64,000 bases of DNA from Bacteriovoracaceae bacterium (GTDB taxonomy: Bacteria > Bdellovibrionota > Bacteriovoracia > Bacteriovoracales > Bacteriovoracaceae): NCBI GenBank assembly GCA_020630335.1, contig JAHDBN010000002.1:124001-188000 (forward strand). Direction: 5' to 3'. The translations under genes were made by a program, and so were the position numbers. How positions within the stretch are numbered: the stretch's first letter is position 1; each line of letters begins with the position of its first letter. Below are positions 52,280 to 62,188 of this stretch, one piece after another. A model generated the notes under the pieces. That model searched no databases. It saw only the letters and a list, made by a program, of their open reading frames with translations, and had not been told where the DNA came from.

Positions 52280-53488
52280 TTAATTCAGTTTATTTAGTTC
52301 CATTAAAGGAATAACGACTGAGAATATAATTAATCCAACTGCACCACCCATTCCAATCATCATGATTGGCTCAATAACTGCAGTAAGTCCGTTGAGTTTT
52401 GACTCAACCTGATCTTCATAATTTTCAGAAATAATTTCTAACATAGGTTCTAATTCACCAGTTTTTTCACCTAGAGAAATCATATAAGTTACCATAGTAG
52501 GGAAGTGGCCTGATTTGGCTAATGGCCCTGCCATTGAAGAACCTTCAGAAACTGAAATTCTAGATTCTTCAACATTATCTTTCATCCAAACATTAGGAAT
52601 AAGATTTTTTACAATATTCATGGCCGCTAAAATTGGAACTCCTGAATTGAGGAGTGTTCCAAGAGTAGAGCAAAATCTACTCACGTTAATCATTTTTATG
52701 AGATTTCCCATAATAGGAAGTTTTAACTGAAGAGCATGCCATCTTCTTTGACCAGACTCAGATGCGATATAACTTTTTACTAAAACAACTGTTCCGATAA
52801 TTGTGATAATAACTAGCCACCAGTAATTTTGAAGAAACTCTGAGATCGCGATAGTTGCTTTAGTTAGACCTGGTAATTCTTTTTTAGCAGATTTAAACAT
52901 TTTAGCAATCTGTGGAATAACCATAATGAAAATAAGCATAATCATTGAGAAGCCAGCAAGAGTAATAATGATCGGATACGTCATCGCTCCAACGATTTTA
53001 TTTTTTAATTTCACTTGAGCTTCAGTGAATTCAGCAAGTCTCACTAAAACCACATCCAGGGTTCCTGAAGCTTCTCCTGCTTCAACCATATTACAATAAA
53101 CATTATCAAAAATTTTAGGATGATCTCCTAGTGCTTTTGCTAAAGAAGACCCTTCATTTACTTTTGCTTTTACATCGGCCAGAACAACTCTTAATTGATC
53201 ACTTTCGACTTGATCAATTAATGCTTGTAAGGATTCAACAATTTGAATTCTTGCTTTTACTAGAGTTGAAAGCTGCCTAGTCATTAAAGCGAGTTCATTA
53301 ACATTTACTTTTTTTGAGGTTAAAAAAGAGCTTCCTCCGGACTTCCCGGCCTTCTTTTCTTTTATCGAAACAAGCATGACTCCCATGCTTTTGATTCTTT
53401 GTTTCGCAACCAGTTCAGATTCACAATTAATCGTGTCTTTGACATCTTGTCCTGATTTGTTAATTCCTTTATAAGCGTAAATAGGCAT
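52280..53488 (-). CDS. gspF: Type II secretion inner-membrane platform GspF
   Basis: Two T2SSF domains (about 65-190 and 270-390), each followed by a membrane segment (three TM helices in all, near 170, 220 and 375), identify the polytopic platform protein. MTRQLSTLVKARIQIVESL and SGVPILAAMNIV are typical. Length 402. A 125-base gap separates it from gspE, so a second promoter is possible. Confidence 0.95.
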   Translation of the reverse strand: MPIYAYKGINKSGQDVKDTINCESELVAKQRIKSMGVMLVSIKEKKAGKSGGSSFLTSKKVNVNELALMTRQLSTLVKARIQIVESLQALIDQVESDQLRVVLADVKAKVNEGSSLAKALGDHPKIFDNVYCNMVEAGEASGTLDVVLVRLAEFTEAQVKLKNKIVGAMTYPIIITLAGFSMIMLIFIMVIPQIAKMFKSAKKELPGLTKATIAISEFLQNYWWLVIITIIGTVVLVKSYIASESGQRRWHALQLKLPIMGNLIKMINVSRFCSTLGTLLNSGVPILAAMNIVKNLIPNVWMKDNVEESRISVSEGSSMAGPLAKSGHFPTMVTYMISLGEKTGELEPMLEIISENYEDQVESKLNGLTAVIEPIMMIGMGGAVGLIIFSVVIPLMELNKLN

Positions 53489-53527
53489 AGAATATATTCT
53501 AAGGCCTATTGAATAAAAATATAAGAA

Positions 53528-53555
53528 AAATTAGGTTAAAAGTATTTTAAGTCAA
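53528..53555 (-). promoter_or_regulatory. Candidate promoter upstream of gspF
   Basis: On the minus strand TTGACT (53550-53555) is followed after 16 bases by TAATTT (53528-53533). It lies in the only large gap of the gsp operon, 40-70 bases upstream of gspF. AT-rich DNA makes chance matches common. Confidence 0.35.
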
Positions 53556-53613
53556 AGTTAGTTTTTTATAAATATTATTTAAAATCGAAACTTTTAGTTT
53601 TTTTAAGAGTATT

Positions 53614-55401
53614 TTAGTGTTCGTCTTCGTAGTTGATTGCTCTAACGACTTCATCAATAGAAGTAATTCCACTTAAAATTTTACTAAGAGCATCTTTTCT
53701 AAGAGTAACCATTCCTTCTTCAACTGCTTTTTTCTTAATAACCGAGGAATCTGCTTTTTCTAAGATAAGTGATCTGATCTCATCTGAGATCATTAATAAT
53801 TCAGATACACATGTTCTTCCTGAATATCCAGAACTATTACATTTCGGACATCCAACAGCATCATAAACTTGAGCATCAGTAGGAAGAGTTTTTATTCCAA
53901 GAATTTCTTTTTGATAATCAGTTACTTCAACTGGAGTTTTGCAATCATCACATAAAACTCTTATTAGTCTTTGAGCTAGTACTCCAATTAATGAAGATGA
54001 AATTAAAAATGGCTGAACTCCCATATCAATTAATCTTGTAGGAGCTGATGCTGAATCGTTAGTGTGAAGAGTAGATAAAACAAAGTGACCAGTGAGTGAG
54101 GCGTTAATGGCCATCTCTGCAGTTTCTTGATCTCTTGTTTCCCCAACCATGATAACATCAGGGTTTTGTCTTAAAATAGATCTTAGTGCCTTACCAAATG
54201 AAAGATCAATCTTGTGATTTACTTGTATCTGGGAGATACCTTGCATTTCATACTCTACAGGATCTTCAACAGTAATAATCATTTTATCTGGGGTATTAAT
54301 TTTTGATAAAATAGCAAATAGAGTAGTTGTTTTTCCATGACCCGTTGGCCCAGTAACGTAGAGAACTCCGTGTTTTCTTTTTGAAAGTTCCTCTAGATTA
54401 TCAAGAACTTGTCCATGAAATCCTAATGCTTTTAATTCAAGCACTGTATTATTTTTTTCAAGAACCCTCATAACGATTCTTTCACCATTTTGAACGGGTG
54501 TAGTACTTAAACGTATATCAATATCTTTACCAGCAATCTTTATTTTGATCCTACCATCTTGAGGTAATCTCTTCTCAGCAATATCTAACTTTGCCATAAC
54601 TTTAACTCTTGAGCTTACAGCTGCATGTGTTTTCTTAGGTTGACGTAAGATTTCTTTCATTACCCCGTTTACTCTAAATCTATAAACAACATCTTTCTCA
54701 TATGGCTCAATATGAATATCAGAAGCTTTTTCTTTTACTGCTCTAAAAATAAATGAATTCACAAAACGAATAACAGGCGCTTCATCAGCGGTTGCGTCTA
54801 AAATATCAATTGGTCCATCTAGATCAAGAGTTTCATCAAATTCATCTTCAATAGAATCAACTAAATTTGAAGTTGCTCTTTCATAAACTCTATTGATTGC
54901 TTCATTAATTTTTATAGGATGTGAAATAACGATTTTAATATCTTTTTGAAAAATACTAGCAAGATCATTAACAATATTTTCTTTGAATGGATCTGCCATA
55001 ACCACTGTTACTTGATAATCAGTTTCAAAAATAGGGATAAGCTCATGTTGCTTGGCATAGTTAATAGGAATATCTCTAACGACTTCAGGATCAATCTCAT
55101 CAATCTTAATATCGCTTGTATAAGGGATATTCATTTGTTGGCAAACAACTTTTACAATATCGTTTGGATTAATATAGTTTTTCTTTAAAAGAATCTCACC
55201 TAATAAGCCAGCTTCAGGATCTTCTTTTTGAATTTGAAGTGCTTCTTCTAATTGATCATTAGTAAGAGTCGTATGTTTAACAAGCAGCTCACCAATTCTA
55301 AGCTTGTTTGCTTGAGCATAAATTTCAGGAGTAATAATATCCTGTGAAGTTCTTTGCTTTACTGCTGGAATGTCTGGTGGTCCTTGTTGATCGTTAGCCA
55401 T
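53614..55401 (-). CDS. gspE: Type II secretion ATPase GspE
   Basis: The cytosolic ATPase of the secreton. An N-terminal GspE_N/MshEN domain (about 30-180) precedes the T2SSE core. Walker A is GPTGHGKTTT (351-360), with His in place of the usual Ser. The Asp-box MVGETRDQETAEMA and the CxxC zinc module (CDDC, CPKC) near 490-540 are present. Length 595. Its start lies 13 bases after gspD. Confidence 0.97.
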   Translation of the reverse strand: MANDQQGPPDIPAVKQRTSQDIITPEIYAQANKLRIGELLVKHTTLTNDQLEEALQIQKEDPEAGLLGEILLKKNYINPNDIVKVVCQQMNIPYTSDIKIDEIDPEVVRDIPINYAKQHELIPIFETDYQVTVVMADPFKENIVNDLASIFQKDIKIVISHPIKINEAINRVYERATSNLVDSIEDEFDETLDLDGPIDILDATADEAPVIRFVNSFIFRAVKEKASDIHIEPYEKDVVYRFRVNGVMKEILRQPKKTHAAVSSRVKVMAKLDIAEKRLPQDGRIKIKIAGKDIDIRLSTTPVQNGERIVMRVLEKNNTVLELKALGFHGQVLDNLEELSKRKHGVLYVTGPTGHGKTTTLFAILSKINTPDKMIITVEDPVEYEMQGISQIQVNHKIDLSFGKALRSILRQNPDVIMVGETRDQETAEMAINASLTGHFVLSTLHTNDSASAPTRLIDMGVQPFLISSSLIGVLAQRLIRVLCDDCKTPVEVTDYQKEILGIKTLPTDAQVYDAVGCPKCNSSGYSGRTCVSELLMISDEIRSLILEKADSSVIKKKAVEEGMVTLRKDALSKILSGITSIDEVVRAINYEDEH

Positions 55402-55414
55402 AACTAATTATATT

Positions 55415-57880
55415 CTAGTAATCCTCTTCTACAAACTGGGTATAATCGTCTTCTATTGTTCCAGGAATATCATCAAAAGTAATACTTCCACCTTTACCGA
55501 CCCCGTCGCCCTTATTATATCGCTCAAGTAATGACTTAGGATATAGTGGTCCAGCTTTTTGAGCTTCTACTTTTCTTGCGATTTCGTTTAATTCTGGTCT
55601 GTGGACATCTTCTAGAATCTTATTTTTGTTAACGTTCATATTTCTTCGTTTAATAACATCTTGTGTATTATCAGCAGCTAAGGAGTCGTATGGAGAAATA
55701 ATCTTGGGAGTTAAAAAGAAAATGGTATTTAGCTTCCTGACATCTTTCTTTTTTTCTTTAAATAACCATCCCAGTACAGGTAAATCTCCGAGTACAGGTA
55801 TTTTGTCGTAAGTTTCACTAACAGAATCTCTTAGCAAGCCGCCCATGGCAATAGTATCTCTATCTCTTACTATTACTTCAGAATCAGCTACTCGCTGAGT
55901 TGTCGCTCTACCACCAAGACTAGAAGATGTTGTTCCTGAAAAATCTTCGAACTGTTGAGTAATTTTCATTTTTATCATTCGAGTTGCTTTGTTTATCTGA
56001 GGCTTGATTTTTATAATAGTTTTTACATCTTGAAAGTCTGTTCCTTGGGTTTGAGTTCCACCTTGAGCAGTGTTAACTGTAATGATTGGAACTTTTGAAG
56101 TCACTTCAAATTGGCCTTCGGCATTATCCAATACTAAAAGCTGTGGAGTAGATAAAACATTACTTTGAGAGTCACTTGCAACAGCTTTTAAAAAACCGTT
56201 AATAGCATTAACGTTTACAGGAGCAGCGGCAGTTCCAATGTTCACTTCTTTGCCTAGTCCAAAGCCCACACCAAAATTAGTGAAAACACCACCTAGTTTC
56301 GTAATGTCACCAGCAGCAGCAGCTCCTAAGTTTAAAATACCTCCGGCGTTAAAACCTGCTCTCTGAGAGGCAGCTTCTCCATAAGCTCCAACGTAACCCA
56401 TTCCAAAAGCATTATTCTTTTTCACTTCAGTTTCAACAACAAGCCCTTCAACATAAACCTGCATTCTTGGAATATCTAGTTTTGCTAAAACTCCTTGAAG
56501 AGTTAACCAATCAATTTCTGAAGCAGTAACAACTAATGAGTTAGTCGCTTCATCTGAAGTAATTTTAACTTCTTCACTAAAAATAGCTTCAACTTGTTTT
56601 TCAGGAGCTCTAAATCTTGATCCTCTTCTAGAAGAACTACCTGTTCCAGCTCTAGATGAACTAGAGGCTTGAGAAGCAGCATTACTTACCAAACTTGTAA
56701 GTGTAGTCGCTAGATCTTTAGCAGTACCATGCTGAACATAATAAACTTTAACTTTTCCAGAACCAGTTCTAGGAGTATCAATATCTAATTTTAATAAAAG
56801 CTTCTTTAAATGCTCTGCTCCAGCAGCATTGGCCATCGCAATAATTGAATTTGTTCTAGGCTCAGCGATAATTTTTGAAATCTGTGGCCCAGTCTTTGAT
56901 GCTTTAGAAGCAGCAGCTCTAGATCTTCTAGAAGATCCACCAGTATCTTTTTTAATAATTGAATCAATAAGTTTTGCTAATTCTTGAGCTGAAGTATTTT
57001 TAACTTTTAAGATATGCATAGTTTCTTCAAAACCAGCAACATCTAAAAACTTAACTAATTTCATTAATCTATTAATGTTTGTACCTGTATCGGTAACGAT
57101 AATGGTATTTGTTTGCTTGATGTCTAATATCCTTCCATAACGAGTCATGAAGGGCCTAAAGTTTCTAACGATCTCGTTAGCATCAACATGCTTTAGGGCA
57201 ATGATTTTCATCATGTAATTTTCTACATCAGGAACATACTCACCAGTATAAATTTTTGTAGGTGTATACCTGATATCTCTTGCATTAATAATTCTATAGA
57301 ATTCACCAGTTTTAACTAAAGCTAACCCTGCCATGTTCAATGAAACTAAATAAGCTTTCCACGCATCACCAACAGTGATAGGGCTTGGAGCAGAAATAGA
57401 AACTTTTCCTTTTATATCTTTATCTAAAATTAAATTGATCCCAGTAAGTGCTTGCATTTTCTTCGTTACTTCAACAATATCAGCATTAGGGTAGTCAAAG
57501 TTTGCAATAATCTCTGGCCCGAAAGCAGTTTCAGGATTTAGACTTACGTATTTTTTTTCTTTCTTAGATGGATCTTCAACTCCTTCAGATTGTCTTCCAA
57601 AAACTTTTTCTTCATTCGTTGCATAACTATTGGATTCTTTTGCTCTAAAATCTCCACTCCCAGATTCAGCACCTGGAACTTCTATGTTCACACCATTAAC
57701 ATTCGCTCTTCTTGATCTTCTAGAAGGAGGAGGCTCACTTCCCTCTGGTGGAGTAAGATCAATCTCTGGAAGTTCTTCACTTGCTTCTGGTCTTGCATCA
57801 AATCTTTCAAAATCTTCTTCATCTTGAGAGAATCCCGTCATGCTAAAAATGCATAAACTTAAGATAAATAATGCTTTCAT
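55415..57880 (-). CDS. gspD: Type II secretion secretin GspD
   Basis: The outer-membrane channel. A Sec leader (KALFILSLCIFSMTGFS) is followed by an unusual 110-residue acidic and Arg/Ser-rich stretch, then the N0-N3 domains and the secretin core with QVYVEGLVVETEVKKN, VLSTPQLLVLDNAEGQFEV and GGLLRDSVSETYDKIPVLGD. Length 821 is longer than the usual 650-700. Ser/Arg-rich loops (SSRRSRAAASKAS, SSSRRGSRF) interrupt the N2/N3 domains. Confidence 0.97.
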   Translation of the reverse strand: MKALFILSLCIFSMTGFSQDEEDFERFDARPEASEELPEIDLTPPEGSEPPPSRRSRRANVNGVNIEVPGAESGSGDFRAKESNSYATNEEKVFGRQSEGVEDPSKKEKKYVSLNPETAFGPEIIANFDYPNADIVEVTKKMQALTGINLILDKDIKGKVSISAPSPITVGDAWKAYLVSLNMAGLALVKTGEFYRIINARDIRYTPTKIYTGEYVPDVENYMMKIIALKHVDANEIVRNFRPFMTRYGRILDIKQTNTIIVTDTGTNINRLMKLVKFLDVAGFEETMHILKVKNTSAQELAKLIDSIIKKDTGGSSRRSRAAASKASKTGPQISKIIAEPRTNSIIAMANAAGAEHLKKLLLKLDIDTPRTGSGKVKVYYVQHGTAKDLATTLTSLVSNAASQASSSSRAGTGSSSRRGSRFRAPEKQVEAIFSEEVKITSDEATNSLVVTASEIDWLTLQGVLAKLDIPRMQVYVEGLVVETEVKKNNAFGMGYVGAYGEAASQRAGFNAGGILNLGAAAAGDITKLGGVFTNFGVGFGLGKEVNIGTAAAPVNVNAINGFLKAVASDSQSNVLSTPQLLVLDNAEGQFEVTSKVPIITVNTAQGGTQTQGTDFQDVKTIIKIKPQINKATRMIKMKITQQFEDFSGTTSSSLGGRATTQRVADSEVIVRDRDTIAMGGLLRDSVSETYDKIPVLGDLPVLGWLFKEKKKDVRKLNTIFFLTPKIISPYDSLAADNTQDVIKRRNMNVNKNKILEDVHRPELNEIARKVEAQKAGPLYPKSLLERYNKGDGVGKGGSITFDDIPGTIEDDYTQFVEEDY

Positions 57881-57894
57881 AAATATTCCTTTAT

Positions 57895-59082
57895 TTACTT
57901 ACACTCTGAAGGTGTATCTTTACTAATACTGTAGACCATAGGGATAGCTGATCCACTTCGATCTAAATCTAAACTTAACTTTGGTAGAGTTTTTATTTTT
58001 CCTAATAATGCCATGGCATCATTTGCATTTCTTAAAGGTTTCCCATTTACAGCTTTTATAACATCACCATTTTGAATATCTAAGTGTGAATAAATACTAC
58101 CTGGAACAATCTCAACAATTTTAAAAGCCATTGTTCCATCAGGGTTTGTAATTGGAATCGCACGAGCTGAAGTGATAAGTTCATTGAAGTTTTTCATTTT
58201 TTCATCAATGAGTGCTCTTTTGATACAAATCTTATTTCCATTCTTTTTTATTCCATCCATCTCTGCGACATTTGCTTTTTCAAATCTCTCTTGTTGTCTA
58301 GGAGTAAAAACCTTAGGAGGTTTTATAGATTTATTTTTCTCTAATTGTTCATGCCCAACAAATTCACAAGCTCCATTTTGTAAATTCTTTACCACCAATC
58401 TTAATCTTTCTATTTTTTTGATTAAAGCCATTGATTCTATTTCATCACCAACTCTAACTTTTTCACTCTCTTTCCCACCTCTTACTTGTACTGATGCGAG
58501 AGATTTAACTTCATCTTGAAGAACAAAAGTGCTTATTAGCTTTAATGGAAGAGAGGTTTGGGAATCAGAGTCTTCACATTTTTCACTTTTGTTTACCACG
58601 ACTGCTTTCTTTTCACCTTTCTTGGCATTAGGCTGAGCAGTAACAAATAAGTCTTTGTTTTTAAGAAGAGCAGCTCTTCTTTGCCATTCAGATCTACTTT
58701 CGGTTTTAATGACAAAATTAGGTACATCTTTAGGAATAGACTTAAAACCTTTGGGAGCTAATTTAGGAACAACAAATAAAGTTAAGAAGTTTCCTAAAAA
58801 GAAGAAGATTAAAAAAAGAAAAAGAATCAGATAAGTTCTATGAACCGTTCTTCTTTTCTCTGTTGAAAAAAACGAAGGCAACCACTTTAAAAAACTATTA
58901 CCTGATTTCTCAGCACCCTCTTTGAAGCGGTCTGACTCAACCTTGGAGTTTTTAGGCTTCGTGCTTGAAGATCGATTGTTTTCGTCCCCTGGTAAATAAA
59001 AAGGTACGTCTTCTTCTTTTTTTCTAAATTTAATATTTTTAAGTCTTTTACTTAAAGACTTAAAGTTCCACTTCTTTGACAT
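57895..59082 (-). CDS. gspC: Type II secretion protein GspC with PDZ domain
   Basis: A 90-residue basic N-terminal cytosolic region, a single helix (YLILFLFLIFFFLGNFLTLF), a homology region (about 170-250) and a C-terminal PDZ domain (IVEIVPGSIYSHLDIQNGDVI is cut short here) match GspC. It links the inner-membrane platform to the secretin. The first gene of the operon; the long basic N-terminus is unusual. Divergent from the acyl-CoA dehydrogenase. Confidence 0.9.
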   Translation of the reverse strand: MSKKWNFKSLSKRLKNIKFRKKEEDVPFYLPGDENNRSSSTKPKNSKVESDRFKEGAEKSGNSFLKWLPSFFSTEKRRTVHRTYLILFLFLIFFFLGNFLTLFVVPKLAPKGFKSIPKDVPNFVIKTESRSEWQRRAALLKNKDLFVTAQPNAKKGEKKAVVVNKSEKCEDSDSQTSLPLKLISTFVLQDEVKSLASVQVRGGKESEKVRVGDEIESMALIKKIERLRLVVKNLQNGACEFVGHEQLEKNKSIKPPKVFTPRQQERFEKANVAEMDGIKKNGNKICIKRALIDEKMKNFNELITSARAIPITNPDGTMAFKIVEIVPGSIYSHLDIQNGDVIKAVNGKPLRNANDAMALLGKIKTLPKLSLDLDRSGSAIPMVYSISKDTPSECK

Positions 59083-59145
59083 ATATATTTATTGTCGAAA
59101 ATAAATTCACGTTGTGCAACAATTTATCTTTTAGAAATGTGTGAG

Positions 59146-59151
59146 TATAAT
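59146..59151 (+). promoter_or_regulatory. -10 box of the acyl-CoA dehydrogenase gene
   Basis: A consensus TATAAT lies 30 bases before the ATG at 59181. The -35 area, TTTATC at 59123, is poor. GGAG (59173 region) is a good ribosome site (CGCGGAGTAATAATG). Confidence 0.4.
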
Positions 59152-59180
59152 GTTAATAAATTAACTTCCGCGGAGTAATA

Positions 59181-60950
59181 ATGAGTCAAAAAAATGAAAA
59201 TTCTCTTTCTTCAGTAGCAAAAACACTTTTTTATGGAGGATTTGATGAAGAAACTATCTTTCCTTTTCCTAAATTAAGTGAAGAACAATTAGAAATGGGA
59301 CTTGCAATGACCGAAGCAGTTTCAAGATTTGCTGAAGGAAGTATTGATTCAGAAAAACTTGACCATGAAAGTATGATACCTCAGGAAGTACTTCAGGGCC
59401 TTGGAGAACTAGGTTTATTTGGAATGGCCGTTTCTGAAGAGCATGGTGGATTGGAATTAGATCATAGTTTATATGCTAGGGTTTTTTCAGAGATCGCTTC
59501 TTATGATGGATCGATTGCGACAATGTTAGGTGCTCATCAATCGATTGGTTATAAAGCATTATTGAATGAAGGTAATGAAGATCAAAAAAATAAATGGCTT
59601 CCAAGACTTGCAAGCGGAGAAGCTTTAGCATCTTTTTGTTTAACTGAACCAGGTTCAGGTTCAGATGCATATTCAATTAAAACAAAAGCTGTTGATAATA
59701 ATGACGGAACTTACACTATAAATGGACAAAAATTATGGATCACAAACGCTGGAAGTGCAGAGTTTTATTCAGTTTTTTGTAAAACAGATCATGAAGTGAA
59801 TGGTGAAAAGAAAGAAAAGATCTCGTGTTTTATTGTTGAAAAAGGGATGGAGGGTGTTTCTTTTGGAGAAAAAGAAGACAAGATGGGAATCAGGGCCAGT
59901 GAAACGAGAGCTGTCTACTTTGATAACGTTAAGGTTCCTAAAGAAAATATTATTGGAGAATTAGGTAAAGGGTTTAAAATTGCAATGAATGTTTTAAACA
60001 CTGGAAGATTATCTTTAGGGTCTGGTTCCGTTGGTGGAATGAAAGCGGCTATGAAGTTAGCCGTTAATCATGCAAAAAATAGAAAGCAATTTGGTAGTGC
60101 GATTTCAGAGTATGGATTAATTCAATCTAAAATTTCAAAAATGGCAGCTAAAACTTATGCATCTGAATCGATGGTGTATTTCACAACAGGCCTTATTAAT
60201 AAAGGGATGGAAGATTATTCCGTAGAGTCTGCAATTTGTAAGATCTATTGTTCTGAAAATTTATGGGAAACAGTTGATACTTCCCTGCAAATTGCTGCGG
60301 GTAATGGATATATGAAAGAATATCCTTATGAAAGAATCATGAGAGACTCTAGAATTAATCTTATTTTTGAAGGAACAAATGAAATTTTAAGAATCTTTGT
60401 TGCTCTTATGGGAATTAAAGGCCCATCAGAAGAGTTAAAAGAACTCGGGAAAGCTTCAGATGTATCAAAAGCAATTCAAGCACCTATTAAGTCAGTAGGT
60501 ATTCTTACTAGTTTTGTTGGAGGAAGGGTATCTAAAAAGTTTTTTACAAAAAGTTATTCAGGTATTCATAAAGGCCTAGCTAAAGGAATGAGTGAGTATA
60601 CCAAAATGCTTAGTGATTTCTCTTTAGCTGTTGAAGATACAATAATGAAGCATGGTAAAAAAATTATTGGAAATGAATTTCCTCAGAATCGTTTAGCTAA
60701 TATGGCCATAGAGCTTTATGCTCAAACGGCCGTTCTTTCTAGAACAGATATGATTTTAAAAGATGAAAAAATTAGTCAGGATGATAAGGATTACGTTCTT
60801 ACCTTAGCGAAACTTTCTTTAATTGACTCAAGAAGAGAATTTATTAGAAATAGAAAAAGATTAAACGGACGATATGATTCTATTGTTCCTAAAGCAAGCA
60901 AAGGTGTTTGTGATAGGGATGGGTATGGTTTAGATATTCTTAAGTTTTAA
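59181..60950 (+). CDS. Acyl-CoA dehydrogenase, VLCAD/ACAD9-like (589 aa)
   Basis: FAD enzyme of fatty-acid beta-oxidation that forms trans-2-enoyl-CoA. SFCLTEPGSGSDA and LWITNAG are ACAD signatures, and the catalytic Glu lies in IFEGTNEILR. The 190-residue C-terminal extension after about 405 is that of the very-long-chain type (VLCAD or ACAD9), which forms a homodimer. Length 589. It would degrade prey lipids. Its TAA overlaps the convergent exported-protein gene as TTAA. Confidence 0.94.
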   Translation: MSQKNENSLSSVAKTLFYGGFDEETIFPFPKLSEEQLEMGLAMTEAVSRFAEGSIDSEKLDHESMIPQEVLQGLGELGLFGMAVSEEHGGLELDHSLYARVFSEIASYDGSIATMLGAHQSIGYKALLNEGNEDQKNKWLPRLASGEALASFCLTEPGSGSDAYSIKTKAVDNNDGTYTINGQKLWITNAGSAEFYSVFCKTDHEVNGEKKEKISCFIVEKGMEGVSFGEKEDKMGIRASETRAVYFDNVKVPKENIIGELGKGFKIAMNVLNTGRLSLGSGSVGGMKAAMKLAVNHAKNRKQFGSAISEYGLIQSKISKMAAKTYASESMVYFTTGLINKGMEDYSVESAICKIYCSENLWETVDTSLQIAAGNGYMKEYPYERIMRDSRINLIFEGTNEILRIFVALMGIKGPSEELKELGKASDVSKAIQAPIKSVGILTSFVGGRVSKKFFTKSYSGIHKGLAKGMSEYTKMLSDFSLAVEDTIMKHGKKIIGNEFPQNRLANMAIELYAQTAVLSRTDMILKDEKISQDDKDYVLTLAKLSLIDSRREFIRNRKRLNGRYDSIVPKASKGVCDRDGYGLDILKF

Positions 60951-61360
60951 TACTTAGCTGGAATGAGTTCTAAATCATCAATAGAAACATACTTACACTT
61001 AGGTATTGGATTTGGTTTTGCAAAACGTCCATGAGAGTCAAATCTGATTGTAGGCTTATTCTTTTTTTCCTGAACATATAATTTAAAATTTCTCATTTTA
61101 TGAACTATCCCAAATACATTGGTTCCAGTACTACGAATTCTTGCTTTGTGGTATAACTTAACCAGATATGGTTCATTATCATACGAAGAATTCACGATTA
61201 TATATGCTCTATCTTGATAAATTTCAGCTATAAATCGCATTTTTGAGTCACTACACTTTATTGGCTTTGATAGCTCTTCATCTTTTTGTGCATATAATGT
61301 GTTAGATAATAAAAAAGTAAGTATAAATAGAAAGTTCATTTTCAATAATTTATTTGTCAT
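60947..61360 (-). CDS. Small exported protein (137 aa)
   Basis: The leader TNKLLKMNFLFILTFLLSNTLYAQ is a Sec signal with cleavage near residue 24. The mature part is basic with two cysteines (IKCSDS, PKCKYV), which could form one disulfide. GGGAAA precedes the ATG. Overlaps the ACAD stop. No family recognised. Confidence 0.65.
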   Translation of the reverse strand: MTNKLLKMNFLFILTFLLSNTLYAQKDEELSKPIKCSDSKMRFIAEIYQDRAYIIVNSSYDNEPYLVKLYHKARIRSTGTNVFGIVHKMRNFKLYVQEKKNKPTIRFDSHGRFAKPNPIPKCKYVSIDDLELIPAKY

Positions 61361-61489
61361 AAGTTTCCCGTGTTGTTTTAAAATGAGTATTATTTTTGAA
61401 AATTACTATTCATGTTGCGAGTTATGCAACAGCAATTGTAAAAAGTTCATTGTTCTTAACGCATAGAGAAATAGGAAGAGAAGCTTTAC

Positions 61490-62188
61490 TTAACGAATAG
61501 AAAACTTAACATTCAATTTAACGTTTAAACTTTGTTTTCCAAATTCAATATCTGGAGCAGAGTCTGCCATTGCTGATTCTGATTTCATCATCATTCTAGG
61601 AGCATGTCTTCTTGAAGGCTGATAAGCATTAAAATTAGTCTCATTAACTTGAATGGCTTTTCCTAAAGAAACTCCTAATGATTTTGCGAGCATGTCAGCT
61701 TTATTTCTTGCATCTTCAGCAGCTTTACTTAAACATTCTCTATATTTTTTTTGAAAAGTAGTTAAAGCTACAAATGGGTTTGGCCCTTGAATATTATTTA
61801 CACTTACTTTGTTTCCTACATTAATGATTTCCCCAGATTTTTCCATTTCACTTGAAACAACAGTTAACCCAAGAGTGGTTTTGAAACCTTTGTAGATTCT
61901 TTTATTTTTTGCCCATTCATATTCAGGGTTAACATTATAAGTAGAGGTATTAAGCTCTAGATCCTTGGGATTAATTTTTTGTATTTCTTTTTTTAAAGCA
62001 GCATATATTGAGTTTGCTTTTGATGTAGATTTTTGTTGGCTTTTATTGGTTACTTCTACTCTAAATTCAACTCGGAATCTATCAGGAGATAGTTTTTTAT
62101 TACATTCTCCATTAACAGAGATGGCATCTTTTTCTTCATGATGAGCAAATATATTGAAGGTAAGTAAAGTTATGAGTATGTATTTCAT
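61490..62188 (-). CDS. SIMPL-domain (DUF541) exported protein
   Basis: A Sec leader (KYILITLLTFNIFA) is followed by the SIMPL pattern: AISVNGECNKKLSPDRFRVE, then FKTTLGLTVVSSEMEKSGEI, and the C-terminal DARNKADMLAKSLGVSLGK. These proteins form periplasmic or surface beta-alpha complexes of uncertain function (linked to oxidative stress in E. coli YggE). Its ATG follows directly after the TAG of the upstream gene. 232 residues, normal. Confidence 0.9.
   Translation of the reverse strand: MKYILITLLTFNIFAHHEEKDAISVNGECNKKLSPDRFRVEFRVEVTNKSQQKSTSKANSIYAALKKEIQKINPKDLELNTSTYNVNPEYEWAKNKRIYKGFKTTLGLTVVSSEMEKSGEIINVGNKVSVNNIQGPNPFVALTTFQKKYRECLSKAAEDARNKADMLAKSLGVSLGKAIQVNETNFNAYQPSRRHAPRMMMKSESAMADSAPDIEFGKQSLNVKLNVKFSIR

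Noticed and set aside
53633-53866. Plus-strand frames inside gspE, gspD and gspC
   Set aside because: Antisense shadows of well-conserved secretion genes with no ribosome sites.
61413-61431. Six-base hairpin TGTTGC / GCAACA downstream of the SIMPL gene
   Set aside because: Short, no T-tract on the minus strand; insufficient to call a terminator.
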